Program-made: the position numbers and the translations under genes
Assembly: GCF_015863205.1 (NCBI RefSeq)
Contig: NZ_JACBXQ010000005.1
Span: forward strand, 1-64,000
Length of the DNA stretch: 64,000 nucleotides
Reading direction: 5' to 3'
From: Facklamia lactis
GTDB lineage: Bacteria > Bacillota > Bacilli > Lactobacillales > Aerococcaceae
In this document: positions 34,895-43,626 of the stretch, one piece after another
How positions within the stretch are numbered: the stretch's first letter is position 1
Layout: every line of letters begins with the position of its first letter
The notes under the pieces: model-generated
The model's database searches: none
What the model saw: only the letters and a program-made list of their open reading frames with translations
What the model was told of the DNA's origin: nothing

Positions 34895-35065
34895 TCCTTC
34901 ACCTCTTTAAATATAATAGTGCTTTAATCATACCGATTTTCCAACAAAAAAACAGCAAATTTTTTGTATTTCTAGCCATATCTCTCCATTTATAAATGTT
35001 TAAGCAAATCAAAGGTAGTTTCTTTCCTTTTAAAAAAGACAAGCCATCTTTCTTTGCTATAAATC

Positions 35066-35092
35066 AAAAAGACACCCCTTATCGGGATGTCT
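35066..35092 (-). terminator. terminator of the C69 dipeptidase gene
   Basis: AGACA and CCC pair with GGG and TGTCT (35070-35078 / 35084-35092, one mismatch); TTTTT follows on the minus strand. Confidence 0.65.
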
Positions 35093-35107
35093 AAGCGTTC
35101 AAACTTT

Positions 35108-36589
35108 CTAATTATCACTCCGTGCATAGCCATTCTTCATTTCACAACTAGCGGCATAGAGCACTTTATCTAGATATTGATTCGTCACTTGTCTAAGGAA
35201 GTCTGCCATTTCTTCATTGGACTGCTCCAGCAAGTCTTGGGTCTCTTCCGCTGAATATTGACCTGCTAAGAATTTCGCATCATATTTGGCTAGCAAGGCC
35301 TGCCCTTTCGCCTGAACAGCCTCTTGATAGCGTCCCACATATTTATCAGTTTTTTGGTAATGAGCGTCACAAAGGGCGGCAATAATTCGATTAGTCCAAT
35401 AAAAGCTGTCCGTTGTAACAGATTTTGCTGGGTGAGCAACGTACTCAGGCGTTGTTTTCACATTGGTATAGAAAGGAACGATCGCATTAAAGACATTCGA
35501 ACCAAAGGATAACCATTGAAGACTTCGAATAGCTTCTGGTAAATAAGGTCTAATTTGCGTATAGGCGGTCACATTCTGACGACTGATTCCAATCGGCCGG
35601 TACCTACCACGTTGGTTACTTTCACCATATTTGCCATAACAGTCATACGGGGTTCCCTGATAATGGCTCGATAAAGCCCACTTAATTTCTTCCATCGTAA
35701 TCTTGCACTCTGGCACCATCGCCCATGGAAGGTCATCATCTTCTGGCCGAAAATCTGCCTCAGGCCCATCCCAGAGATAGGTTCTAGGATTAAAATGCCT
35801 CAACATCATCCAAGCCCGGGGTGTATTATAGAGATGGTCAGAGTCTGCTTTAGAGCCATAAGCTAAACGAGGATTAAAACCTGCTTCTGGATCCATCGAA
35901 AGATCTAAGTGATAACGTTCTGTGAGTTCCTTCAAATCAGCCGAACACATAAACTCCTTTTGTTCTCCGTAAGCATCCTCAAAATCAAAGTAATCAATCC
36001 CTAACTGATTAGGCATGACCACATAGGCATCGTCTGGAACCCGACGAGCCATCCAATGATGTCCACCAATGGTTTCTAGCCACCAGATTTCTTCTACATC
36101 TTGAAAGGCCATCCCATTCATTTCATAAGTTCCATGTTCTTCTAATAACTGACCCAAACGCTCCACGCCTTCTCGAGCTGAATGAATATAAGGCAGAACA
36201 ACGGTTACAAAGTCTTCTTCTCCCAATCCGCCTTCTTTTTTGCCATCCTTATGATTCACTAGAATCGGGTCGATTCCCTGAACTCTGGCATTTGATGTAA
36301 TAGTTTCCGTCGCTGTCATCGCCACATTGGCTGCATTAATTCCAGCGGCTCCCCAAATCCCATCCTTTAAATCATTATTAGGTAAATGCGTATACCGCAT
36401 CGGATTCTCAGGTAAATCAAATTCACAGCCAGAAATCACGGCCTTATATCGCTTGGGTTGGTCTTCTGGCTGAACGACCGCAAAATGCTTGGCATCGAAG
36501 ATGTCAGTTGGGGCATCTTCTGAACGTGTGACGATGGTTGCCCCATCATAAGAAGCCTTCTTCCCCACTAATAAAGTTGTACAAGCCAT
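35108..36589 (-). CDS. C69-family dipeptidase
   Basis: A 493-residue Ntn-hydrolase of peptidase family C69, common in lactic acid bacteria. MACTTLLVGKKAS gives the N-terminal Cys (residue 3) that becomes the nucleophile after removal of the first residues. TIVTRSEDAP, WGAAGINAANVAMTATET and ETIGGHHWMARRVPDDAYVVMPNQ are family marks. It cleaves dipeptides in the cytosol. ATG 36589 has AAGGAG at eight bases; an upstream GTG is less likely. It is monocistronic, with a terminator after it, and supplies amino acids from imported peptides. Confidence 0.9.
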   Translation of the reverse strand: MACTTLLVGKKASYDGATIVTRSEDAPTDIFDAKHFAVVQPEDQPKRYKAVISGCEFDLPENPMRYTHLPNNDLKDGIWGAAGINAANVAMTATETITSNARVQGIDPILVNHKDGKKEGGLGEEDFVTVVLPYIHSAREGVERLGQLLEEHGTYEMNGMAFQDVEEIWWLETIGGHHWMARRVPDDAYVVMPNQLGIDYFDFEDAYGEQKEFMCSADLKELTERYHLDLSMDPEAGFNPRLAYGSKADSDHLYNTPRAWMMLRHFNPRTYLWDGPEADFRPEDDDLPWAMVPECKITMEEIKWALSSHYQGTPYDCYGKYGESNQRGRYRPIGISRQNVTAYTQIRPYLPEAIRSLQWLSFGSNVFNAIVPFYTNVKTTPEYVAHPAKSVTTDSFYWTNRIIAALCDAHYQKTDKYVGRYQEAVQAKGQALLAKYDAKFLAGQYSAEETQDLLEQSNEEMADFLRQVTNQYLDKVLYAASCEMKNGYARSDN

Positions 36590-36714
36590 TCTTAACACTC
36601 CTTCAATCTTTTTTAAATATAAAACTTCGTAATCTTTAGGACACCCTAAACGATACTCCTTTTACCTACAAAAGTCGAGTTAAAGTTTGATTAAAGGGCT
36701 TTCAAAAAAAGACA

Positions 36715-36745
36715 AACTAAAAGCCCTTCCCGCAATGAAAAGGGC
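36715..36745 (-). terminator. terminator of the wall-anchored PHP-like gene
   Basis: GCCCTT (36723-36728) pairs with AAGGGC (36740-36745); on the minus strand TTTTAGTTTG follows. Confidence 0.6.
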
Positions 36746-36775
36746 AAAGTCATCCATGATAAAAACAGACTTCTT

Positions 36776-38983
36776 TTAATATTCTTTCTTACGTCCTTCA
36801 ATCGCTAATAAGCCAAGACCTGCTAGAATCGCAAAAGCGGCTTTAGTATAAAGGATGGTGTTATCTCCCTCACCTGTTTCCGGTAAAACGCTGGCTTGAC
36901 TAACCGTAGCAGGAGTCTCTGATGTTCCTCTTTGTTCCTTAGTGGTTTTCGAAGGGGTAGGCGCTTCAACAACCGAATCTTCTTGCTCAGGTGTTTCAAC
37001 TTCTGGGCTTTCTTCAGCTGGGATGTCCTCTGAAGGTTGATCTTCAGAGGGCTGATCCTCAGAGGGTTCCTCTGCAGCAGCCACATTGATCGTGGATGGA
37101 TCTTCGACAATGTCTTTAACGGCTGATTCAAACACTTCTGGCACCGTATAAGTATGGTTGTCGTTCACTAATAATTTGATCGGGTTCGAGTAGGACCATA
37201 AGTCACTGTAATTACGATCATTGATCTGATCAAAGTATAGACGTAAAGCGGCCATGAAGTCTTCTTCTGTTTCGAAATCATCTTGGTTAGGTTTCTCCAT
37301 GTATTCATCTAATAATGGATTGCCTTCCCAATCTGTTTCACCTTCACTTCCAAGTTCATGATTAGTACCACGCAAGCGCATATACATATCCTCATTGACA
37401 TGGAAAGGCAAGCTCATGGAATACCAACCATTTTCATCCGCTTGTCCCCAATCATCCGCATCAAAACGTTCTTGAATTCGCGTCGTCGGGTTGAAGTCTG
37501 TTCGCTTATCCGCTACCTTACCATAGATATTTCCCACGATTAAATCAATATGATCTAAGATCGGATTATTGGTAACATCTGATTCATAATCTTCGAAGAG
37601 GTGCTTGTAATTATTCTTTAGCGTTTCTTGGAAACGAATCGTTAAATTAGCTTCTGTATTCTTATCTAAATGAAGCGTCTCACCCATGGTAGCTGTCTGG
37701 TCTCCTGCTGTCACAAAGAAATCTAGACCCGAGATTAAATCACCAAATACTGACCATGAATTCCCTGATTTTAATCCTTTGACGATATCTTGGAAGGTAT
37801 TACCTTCCACTTCTGTATAATTACGTGAGTATTCTGATGGCCAGTAGCCAGATGAATAAAGTTCATTGGATGAAACCTTGAAGTGGAAGTCTGAGTTCGC
37901 ATAATTATAGAGATCACGTCCCTCACCTAGTAAAGAGTCCCATACTCCCCCTACCTTCGCAATCATCTCATCTGCTCCACCGTAGATATCGCGCATTTCG
38001 CCACGGTCTCCACCTAACTGATTACCCGGCATTCCTTCGAAGCCAGCTACCACATCAGGTGCAATATCTTGCATATCCCGTAAATCTTCTGCTCGAACTT
38101 CTCCGCCACCACCGTTATGACGGGAAGGATGGTTGGCTTGAAGAAACGATTCTGGGTAGTATTTCTGTAACCAGCGCAAGCCATCGTAAGAATTCATTTT
38201 ATCTTCTTTTACATTGTCACGAGGACCAAAGACTTCCAATTCGTTATCCGTGAAGGCTTCAGTGGGTGTATCATAGGCATACAGCCATTCGAAGTGGCGG
38301 TAAGCTTCAATCGGTACGCGGTTGCTGCCATCTTCAACAATCGCAACTGTCGCATGGTCTAAACCAAACATATCCCATTCAAAACCAGGATAATAGATTT
38401 TTCCTTTATATTTTCCTTCTTCCTCTTGTAGACGAATAAATTCATTCACATCATCGCGAATCGTTTTCCAAGTAGGCTGTGGATCAACTTCTTCCCCATT
38501 CACATCACGGGGAGATTTACGAAGATGGTCAGCGGTCATATAATAATCAAATGCTTCTCCTTCTTCTAGGTATGCTTTCCCTTCTTCCGGTAACTGATCC
38601 ACATTTTCATGGAATGCCGCATCCAGAACGTTTTCCAGAACCATATACGGTTCAGAGGCATCACCTGACTGGTTCGTATGACTATGGAATTCTCCTGTCA
38701 CCGTCCGCTCATCAGTTGGAATGCTGTCATCAGTCTTTAACTGTCCTTCTTCCGATAAGTCAAGCGGATCTGCTTCTTCCTGATAGTAGTCGCCCGTATT
38801 CTCTACTTCTACTTCACCATTCTCATTAACAACCGTATGAACCGCTTCAGCTGGAGCTTCTTCAATCATTTCTTGAACTTCTTCTGCATCTGCCGCTTTC
38901 ACAATTTCTTGATGACATACTCCGAACATTACCACAGAGGATAACAACATGGCCGTTGGTTTAAAAGGGAAAACTTTTTTCAT
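36776..38983 (-). CDS. LPxTG wall-anchored PHP-like metal-dependent hydrolase
   Basis: A 735-residue surface protein. Signal peptide MKKVFPFKPTAMLLSSVVMFG…, acidic spacer, then a PHP-type metal centre spread over the catalytic domain: FHSHTNQSGD (~residue 100), MTADHL, LQANHPSRHNGGGG, YANSDFH. Farther on are beta-rich segments, a Glu/Pro/Ser repeat stalk (~residues 645-690, PSEDQ repeats), and LPETGE with a membrane helix and GRKKEY tail for sortase. PHP domains hydrolyse phosphoesters, so it may be an extracellular phosphatase or nuclease. GGAGG precedes two ATGs; the second (38983) has better spacing. Confidence 0.82.
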   Translation of the reverse strand: MKKVFPFKPTAMLLSSVVMFGVCHQEIVKAADAEEVQEMIEEAPAEAVHTVVNENGEVEVENTGDYYQEEADPLDLSEEGQLKTDDSIPTDERTVTGEFHSHTNQSGDASEPYMVLENVLDAAFHENVDQLPEEGKAYLEEGEAFDYYMTADHLRKSPRDVNGEEVDPQPTWKTIRDDVNEFIRLQEEEGKYKGKIYYPGFEWDMFGLDHATVAIVEDGSNRVPIEAYRHFEWLYAYDTPTEAFTDNELEVFGPRDNVKEDKMNSYDGLRWLQKYYPESFLQANHPSRHNGGGGEVRAEDLRDMQDIAPDVVAGFEGMPGNQLGGDRGEMRDIYGGADEMIAKVGGVWDSLLGEGRDLYNYANSDFHFKVSSNELYSSGYWPSEYSRNYTEVEGNTFQDIVKGLKSGNSWSVFGDLISGLDFFVTAGDQTATMGETLHLDKNTEANLTIRFQETLKNNYKHLFEDYESDVTNNPILDHIDLIVGNIYGKVADKRTDFNPTTRIQERFDADDWGQADENGWYSMSLPFHVNEDMYMRLRGTNHELGSEGETDWEGNPLLDEYMEKPNQDDFETEEDFMAALRLYFDQINDRNYSDLWSYSNPIKLLVNDNHTYTVPEVFESAVKDIVEDPSTINVAAAEEPSEDQPSEDQPSEDIPAEESPEVETPEQEDSVVEAPTPSKTTKEQRGTSETPATVSQASVLPETGEGDNTILYTKAAFAILAGLGLLAIEGRKKEY

Positions 38984-39216
38984 CATAACCTCCAAATAAT
39001 ATTTGATAGGTTCAGTTTAACGACCCAATATTAATTTTATGTAAAAAAAATAAAATAAAATGTAAAATTACTGTAAACTTACTTGTTAAACCTTTATAAA
39101 GTTTGTTAATCAATCTTTCCTACTCTTTTTTCCTATAAGTTCCCTCTAAGACACTTGAGAAATAAGGGACATTTTATATAATGATCCTAAACTATCTATT
39201 AAAAAAGGAGTTTCAT

Positions 39217-39816
39217 ATGACCATTTATCGTAACACAAAAAAGTTTCGTTCTACTCTCTCGTTTCTAATGCGAATTGGCTCCATTGCGATTGCCCTCTTG
39301 CTTCTCTATTTCTCGATTTCCACCAGTGACGGAAATCCAGTCATTTTCATTCTAGCCCTCTTAGTTGGTCTCGCCATTATTATTGCCGCCATCATCTTTG
39401 AAACCCAACTAGCAATCAAATATCGCTCAGTTTATGTGATTGATGAAGACCAAATTCTATGGCGCTTATTCCACCAAGGTGGAGGAAATCCAGACTTTGC
39501 CATCACAAAATTCGGTCGAATTAAGAAGATCTACCAACAATCCCAAGAAGTTCGTAAGAACGCGCAAAACGATCAATACAGTTTCGATATCGTCACCACC
39601 TATAAAAAAGATCCACATTCAAAGCAAATCAAAGATTTAATCAAGGCAGGCACTACCATCACCCCAATGTATGAAGCGAAATGGATGGGAGAAAGTGACA
39701 ATGATTTTGACATTCGCTACACGGATGAGAAACAAAAATCCAAGACTTATTCCATTCCTAAATCCTATACTGAGTTAGAACAAACACTCAAAGCGTGGAG
39801 TCTTCCTCAACAATAA
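39217..39816 (+). CDS. membrane-anchored protein of unknown function
   Basis: A 199-residue protein with two hydrophobic helices (~residues 16-36 MRIGSIAIALLLLYFSI and ~41-66 PVIFILALLVGLAIIIAAIIF) and a soluble mostly hydrophilic C-terminal part (~70-199) without a recognisable motif. AAAAAGGAG stands seven bases before ATG 39217; the frame extends upstream without a better start. It is monocistronic, convergent with the malY-like gene. Confidence 0.65.
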   Translation: MTIYRNTKKFRSTLSFLMRIGSIAIALLLLYFSISTSDGNPVIFILALLVGLAIIIAAIIFETQLAIKYRSVYVIDEDQILWRLFHQGGGNPDFAITKFGRIKKIYQQSQEVRKNAQNDQYSFDIVTTYKKDPHSKQIKDLIKAGTTITPMYEAKWMGESDNDFDIRYTDEKQKSKTYSIPKSYTELEQTLKAWSLPQQ

Positions 39817-39856
39817 TTTAAAAATTTATAAATAGAATGTCTCATTTGTTAAGACA

Positions 39857-39900
39857 AAACAAGCTAGTCAACGTCGTAATGCTCGTTGACTAGCTTGTTT
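39857..39900. terminator. bidirectional terminator
   Basis: Perfect 17-bp stem (39857-39873 with 39884-39900) around a 10-nt loop, with T/A ends for both convergent transcripts. Confidence 0.85.
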
Positions 39901-39926
39901 AATTGAATTAGATACTTTAACATCTC

Positions 39927-41102
39927 TTACTTTTCTATCAACATCTGATAGACTTTTGCTAAACGTTGTAACCCTTCCGCTAGCTTACTTCGGGGACACC
40001 CGATATTTAATCTTAGGAAGTGATGACCATTTCCGCCATACACCTTTCCGTCCATAATGGCTACTTTCCCTTCCTTTACCAAATAGCTCTGTAAAGTGTC
40101 CATCGTGACCCCTGTTGGTCTAATATCAATCCACATCAGATAAGTCGATTGACTCTTGATCACTTTTAATTTAGGGCAATGCTCTTCTAAAAAAGCACAA
40201 ACGTATTGATCATTCTTCTCAATATAGAAGTTCAATTGATCAACCCAGTCCTCACAATCATGATAAGCTTGCATTGTTGCTATCATTCCCAAGGCACTTG
40301 GCGAAGAAAGACCATCCGCTTGCTTTAATTGTTTCAGGAATGCTGCTCGCAATTCAGCATCTGGAATCATCGCATAAGCAAATAATAAACCTGCAAAATT
40401 AAACGTTTTAGATCCAGAACTCAAAAGCGCCACATTCTTCTGACTGTATTGGCAAACAGGAATATGATGAAATTTTGAACGAATAACATCCATATGAATC
40501 TCATCTGAAATCATAAATACCTGATACTTTTCACATAAACGAACCACTTTCTCTAACTCTTCGGGTGTCCACACACGCCCAGAAGGATTATGCGGCGAAC
40601 AAAAAAGTAAAATCACATTTTCAGGTTGACTCAGAACCGCTTCTAAATGTTCAAAATCAATCGTATACCCAGTCTCGTCAAACAAAAGAGGGTTTTCTAT
40701 CACTTGGCGCTGATTTTGTTGAATCGTTTTATAAAAGGCATCATAGGTTGGAGTTTGAATCACTACTCCTTGTCCCCGCTCCGATTTGAGCCGGATTAGT
40801 TGAGAGACTGCATACATTACACTCGGACTATAAACGACCCAGTTCGAATCAATGTCTGTACTAAAGCGACGTTCGAACCAGCTTGCTACACTTCCTTTAA
40901 AATCATCATGATTCCATCTCGTATAACCAAAAACACCATGCTCCACTCGTTCATGTAATGCTGATAGCACCATGTCGGGCAGTGCAAAATCGGTATCAGA
41001 AATGGTAAAAGGTAAAAGTCCACTCTGACCGAAACGATCTTCCACATAATCCCATTGCGTACAGTAGCTTCCTCTTCGGTCAATTACTTTATCAAAATTC
41101 AT
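39927..41102 (-). CDS. MalY/PatB-type aminotransferase (cystathionine beta-lyase)
   Basis: A 391-residue PLP enzyme of fold type I. SSGSKTFNFAGL carries the PLP-binding Lys; FCSPHNPSGRVWTPEEL, ISDEIHMDVI and RLNIGCPRSKL are family marks. PatB/MalY proteins cleave cystathionine or other C-S bonds. In E. coli malY stands behind the PTS gene malX, and here it follows a glucose/maltose-type IIBC gene with 12 bases between. Whether the enzyme acts on sulfur amino acids or modulates a regulator, as MalY does with MalT, is unknown. Confidence 0.9.
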   Translation of the reverse strand: MNFDKVIDRRGSYCTQWDYVEDRFGQSGLLPFTISDTDFALPDMVLSALHERVEHGVFGYTRWNHDDFKGSVASWFERRFSTDIDSNWVVYSPSVMYAVSQLIRLKSERGQGVVIQTPTYDAFYKTIQQNQRQVIENPLLFDETGYTIDFEHLEAVLSQPENVILLFCSPHNPSGRVWTPEELEKVVRLCEKYQVFMISDEIHMDVIRSKFHHIPVCQYSQKNVALLSSGSKTFNFAGLLFAYAMIPDAELRAAFLKQLKQADGLSSPSALGMIATMQAYHDCEDWVDQLNFYIEKNDQYVCAFLEEHCPKLKVIKSQSTYLMWIDIRPTGVTMDTLQSYLVKEGKVAIMDGKVYGGNGHHFLRLNIGCPRSKLAEGLQRLAKVYQMLIEK

Positions 41103-41114
41103 CCTACCACAACC

Positions 41115-42671
41115 TTATATCAAATCTTCTAGTTCATTCTTAACCGACGTCACTTTAGTCCCAATAATAACCTGCACATTCTGATCATCCAGATGAACCA
41201 CTCCGAGAGCGCCTAAGTCTTCTAAAGCTTGATCATCCACCATAGATCCATCCTTTACAACCAAACGCAAGCGTGTCACACAATTATCTAAAGAAAGAAT
41301 ATTATCTTTCCCACCCAAATTCGCTAGAATAGCAGGGATATCATAATGCCCCTTTCCAGATGTCGTAAGTTCTTGATCAGAATAGTTAGTCTCAACTTCT
41401 TTAATAGCACGTCCTGGCGTTTGAAGATTTTTCTTACGGATCACGATTTTAAATACGAAATAATAGACAATAAACCAGATGAGCCCCACAAGTAACACCA
41501 AGTACCATTTCGTACCGTTTCCTTGAAGCACTCCAAAGATAGCGAAATCAAGGATGCCTCCGTCCGTATTTCCAATCGTCACACCTAACAAAGCCATTAC
41601 CATAAAACCAAGCCCTGTCATCACCACATGGAATACCCATAATAGTGGGCTCACAAATAAAAATAAAAATTCAATCGGTTCTGTAATACCTGTCACAGCT
41701 GTTGCCACCACACCTGAAATTAATAACCCTTTGATCGAATCTCTTCGCTCAGGTAAGGCGGTGTGATACATGGCTAATGCTGCAGCCGGCAAACCAAAAA
41801 TAAAAGTTGGCATCTTTCCTTGAGATAAGAAAGCAGTTGCTTGAGGAGAAATAAGTTCACCTTTACTTAATTGCTCATAAAAAATATTTAAAGCTCCATC
41901 CACTTGATGGCCATCAACTAGAGCCGATCCTCCTGCATGAGTGAAACGAATCATCGCGACTAGAATATGATGCAAACCAAAAGGTAACAGTAACCGCTCG
42001 CCTGCCCCAAATAGAAATGGCCCAAAAACGCCTGACTTCTGAATAAGTGTTCCAATTAAAGCAATCCCTGAAGCAAAAATCGGCCATACATAGGGAAGAA
42101 ACAAGCCCAAGATCGCCATGACTAAGGCGCTAATAATGGGAACAAAACGCACACCCGAAAAGAAAGAAAAGCTGTCATGCAGTTGAATGCGATAAAAACG
42201 CTGATGTAATTGATAAATCACTAACCCTGCAATGATACCTCCTAATACTCCCATTTCCAAAGTCTGAATACCAAAAACTAACCCTTGCCCAGCCATTCGT
42301 AAGTTCTCTTCATCACTTAATAAGCCGCGAGCTGATAACACAAAATTAATAGTCAAATGCATGACCGTATAGCCAACAAAACCTGAAAATGCTGCCACAC
42401 CTTTTTCTTTTCTAACAAGCCCTAAAGGAATCGCCATCGCAAACATAACCGGCAAATAAGTAAAGGCAAAACCGCCCACCGTTGATAAAAAATTAAAGAA
42501 AAATTGCAAGCCCTCATGATCGAGTATTGGGATTTGTTCCCTCACAGCAGGGCTCGCAAAAGAACTACCGATCCCTAATAAAAGCCCCATGAAAGCCAAT
42601 AGAGCCACCGGCAACATGAAGGTCTTTCCTAAGCCTTGCAAAAATTCCATTTTACTACTTTTTTTATTCAT
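41115..42671 (-). CDS. PTS glucose/maltose-type IICB (MalX-like)
   Basis: A 518-residue protein. A IIC domain of the glucose superfamily (~residues 10-400: AFTYLPVMFAMAIPLGLVRKEKGVAAFSGFVGY; LLPFGLHHILVA; VTGITEPIEFLFLFVSPLL) is followed by a IIB domain (~440-518) with phospho-Cys in LSLDNCVTRLRL. No IIA domain is attached, so a Crr-like IIA from elsewhere is needed. ATG 42671 has AAGGAG nine bases upstream. A promoter with a cre-like box lies directly before it. It is followed by the malY-like gene, as in malX-malY. Confidence 0.9.
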   Translation of the reverse strand: MNKKSSKMEFLQGLGKTFMLPVALLAFMGLLLGIGSSFASPAVREQIPILDHEGLQFFFNFLSTVGGFAFTYLPVMFAMAIPLGLVRKEKGVAAFSGFVGYTVMHLTINFVLSARGLLSDEENLRMAGQGLVFGIQTLEMGVLGGIIAGLVIYQLHQRFYRIQLHDSFSFFSGVRFVPIISALVMAILGLFLPYVWPIFASGIALIGTLIQKSGVFGPFLFGAGERLLLPFGLHHILVAMIRFTHAGGSALVDGHQVDGALNIFYEQLSKGELISPQATAFLSQGKMPTFIFGLPAAALAMYHTALPERRDSIKGLLISGVVATAVTGITEPIEFLFLFVSPLLWVFHVVMTGLGFMVMALLGVTIGNTDGGILDFAIFGVLQGNGTKWYLVLLVGLIWFIVYYFVFKIVIRKKNLQTPGRAIKEVETNYSDQELTTSGKGHYDIPAILANLGGKDNILSLDNCVTRLRLVVKDGSMVDDQALEDLGALGVVHLDDQNVQVIIGTKVTSVKNELEDLI

Positions 42672-42692
42672 TCTATCCATCTCCTTTTTTCT

Positions 42693-42729
42693 ATTATATC
42701 GAAGAATAGACAGGTGGAAATCGTTTACA
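42693..42729 (-). promoter_or_regulatory. promoter with overlapping cre for the malX/malY-type genes
   Basis: Minus-strand TTTCCA (42720-42715) and TATAAT (42698-42693) are 16 bases apart. TGTAAACGATTTCC (42729-42716) matches the cre consensus at 13 of 14 positions and covers the -35, so CcpA would compete with RNA polymerase. Confidence 0.65.
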
Positions 42730-42757
42730 AACAAAGCGAAAATTTTTTCTCTAGTTC

Positions 42758-43513
42758 TCAATTTTTTTCATTTAAACGCCAGATAAGCAAATCAGTTAAC
42801 GTATTAAAGCTGATTCGAGAACTGAGATCAGCCTCTCCTTGATAATGATAGATAGAAGGACACACAAAGGATAAATCCGACCTTTCTAACAATTCTGCTT
42901 CAGGATTTCCTACAAATGCGATCATCTTTACACCATTGGCCAACAAATTATTTGCACAATCTAATATTAACTTCGTCGTTCCTGATAAACTAAAGAAGAT
43001 TGCAAGGTCATTGGCTTTAAGTAATTTAGAGATACGAAGCAGATCATCCCAATCCTGACGGGCATGGATATTATAATTGAGACTTTGCAATTTTCTAGCG
43101 AAATCCAGGCCAGAAATACTACTGCCTCCAATCGCAAACACTTCTATGCTTTGAGCTTGCGTCATCCAATCCATAAAACTCTCAATTTGTTCTAAATGAA
43201 TCGATTGGAAAGTGTGATTAATATTCTGCACCACCTCTTGCTGATAATGCTCAAGATAGTCTGGCAAGGGCTGATCCCTCGAAATTGGTTCCGTATTCAA
43301 TAATAACAAAGTGTATTTGTATTCTTTAAACCCAGAAAAGCCCATTTTTTGAGCCATTCTTGAAATCGTCGCCGGAGAAATATAAAGTTGATTCGCTAAA
43401 CTTTGGATCGTCATCTGCTCGAGCTTTGCTTTATTCTCATAACAGAAATCAAAAACTAATGCTTCTGTTGGACTTAATGATTCACGTAACTTCATAAATT
43501 GTACCAAGTTCAT
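42758..43513 (-). CDS. RpiR-family regulator of the malX/malY-type genes
   Basis: A 251-residue HTH_6 plus SIS protein: SPTEALVFDFCYENKAKLEQMTIQSLANQLYISPATISRMAQKMGFSGFKEY at the N-terminus, then EVFAIGGSSISGLDFARKLQS and LAIFFSLSGTTKLILDCANNLLANGVKMIAFVG in the sugar-phosphate domain. GGAGG precedes the ATG. It lies 86 bases upstream of the IICB gene on the same strand, and that gap has its own promoter. It probably senses the phosphorylated substrate of that PTS. Confidence 0.87.
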   Translation of the reverse strand: MNLVQFMKLRESLSPTEALVFDFCYENKAKLEQMTIQSLANQLYISPATISRMAQKMGFSGFKEYKYTLLLLNTEPISRDQPLPDYLEHYQQEVVQNINHTFQSIHLEQIESFMDWMTQAQSIEVFAIGGSSISGLDFARKLQSLNYNIHARQDWDDLLRISKLLKANDLAIFFSLSGTTKLILDCANNLLANGVKMIAFVGNPEAELLERSDLSFVCPSIYHYQGEADLSSRISFNTLTDLLIWRLNEKN

Positions 43514-43581
43514 TTACCTTACCTCCTTTCATAAACTTTGAGAAAGCGCTAAAGAGATTCACTCACAATCGCCAATTAAAA

Positions 43582-43605
43582 AGGCCTTAGAAATTTCTAA
43601 GGCCT
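43582..43605 (-). terminator. terminator of the Xaa-His dipeptidase gene
   Basis: Perfect palindrome with arms AGGCCTTAG / CTAAGGCCT around AAATTT; on the minus strand TTTTTAATT follows. Confidence 0.75.
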
Positions 43606-43626
43606 CATTCTGACATTTAGCATCCA

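Noticed and set aside
37029-37075. Short repeat in the LPxTG gene as a CRISPR or other array
   Set aside because: It encodes the PSEDQ stalk repeats of the wall-anchored protein; copies are adjacent without spacers.
43537-43553. cre box upstream of the RpiR gene
   Set aside because: TTGAGAAAGCGCTAAAG keeps the AGCGCT core but misses three fixed consensus positions.
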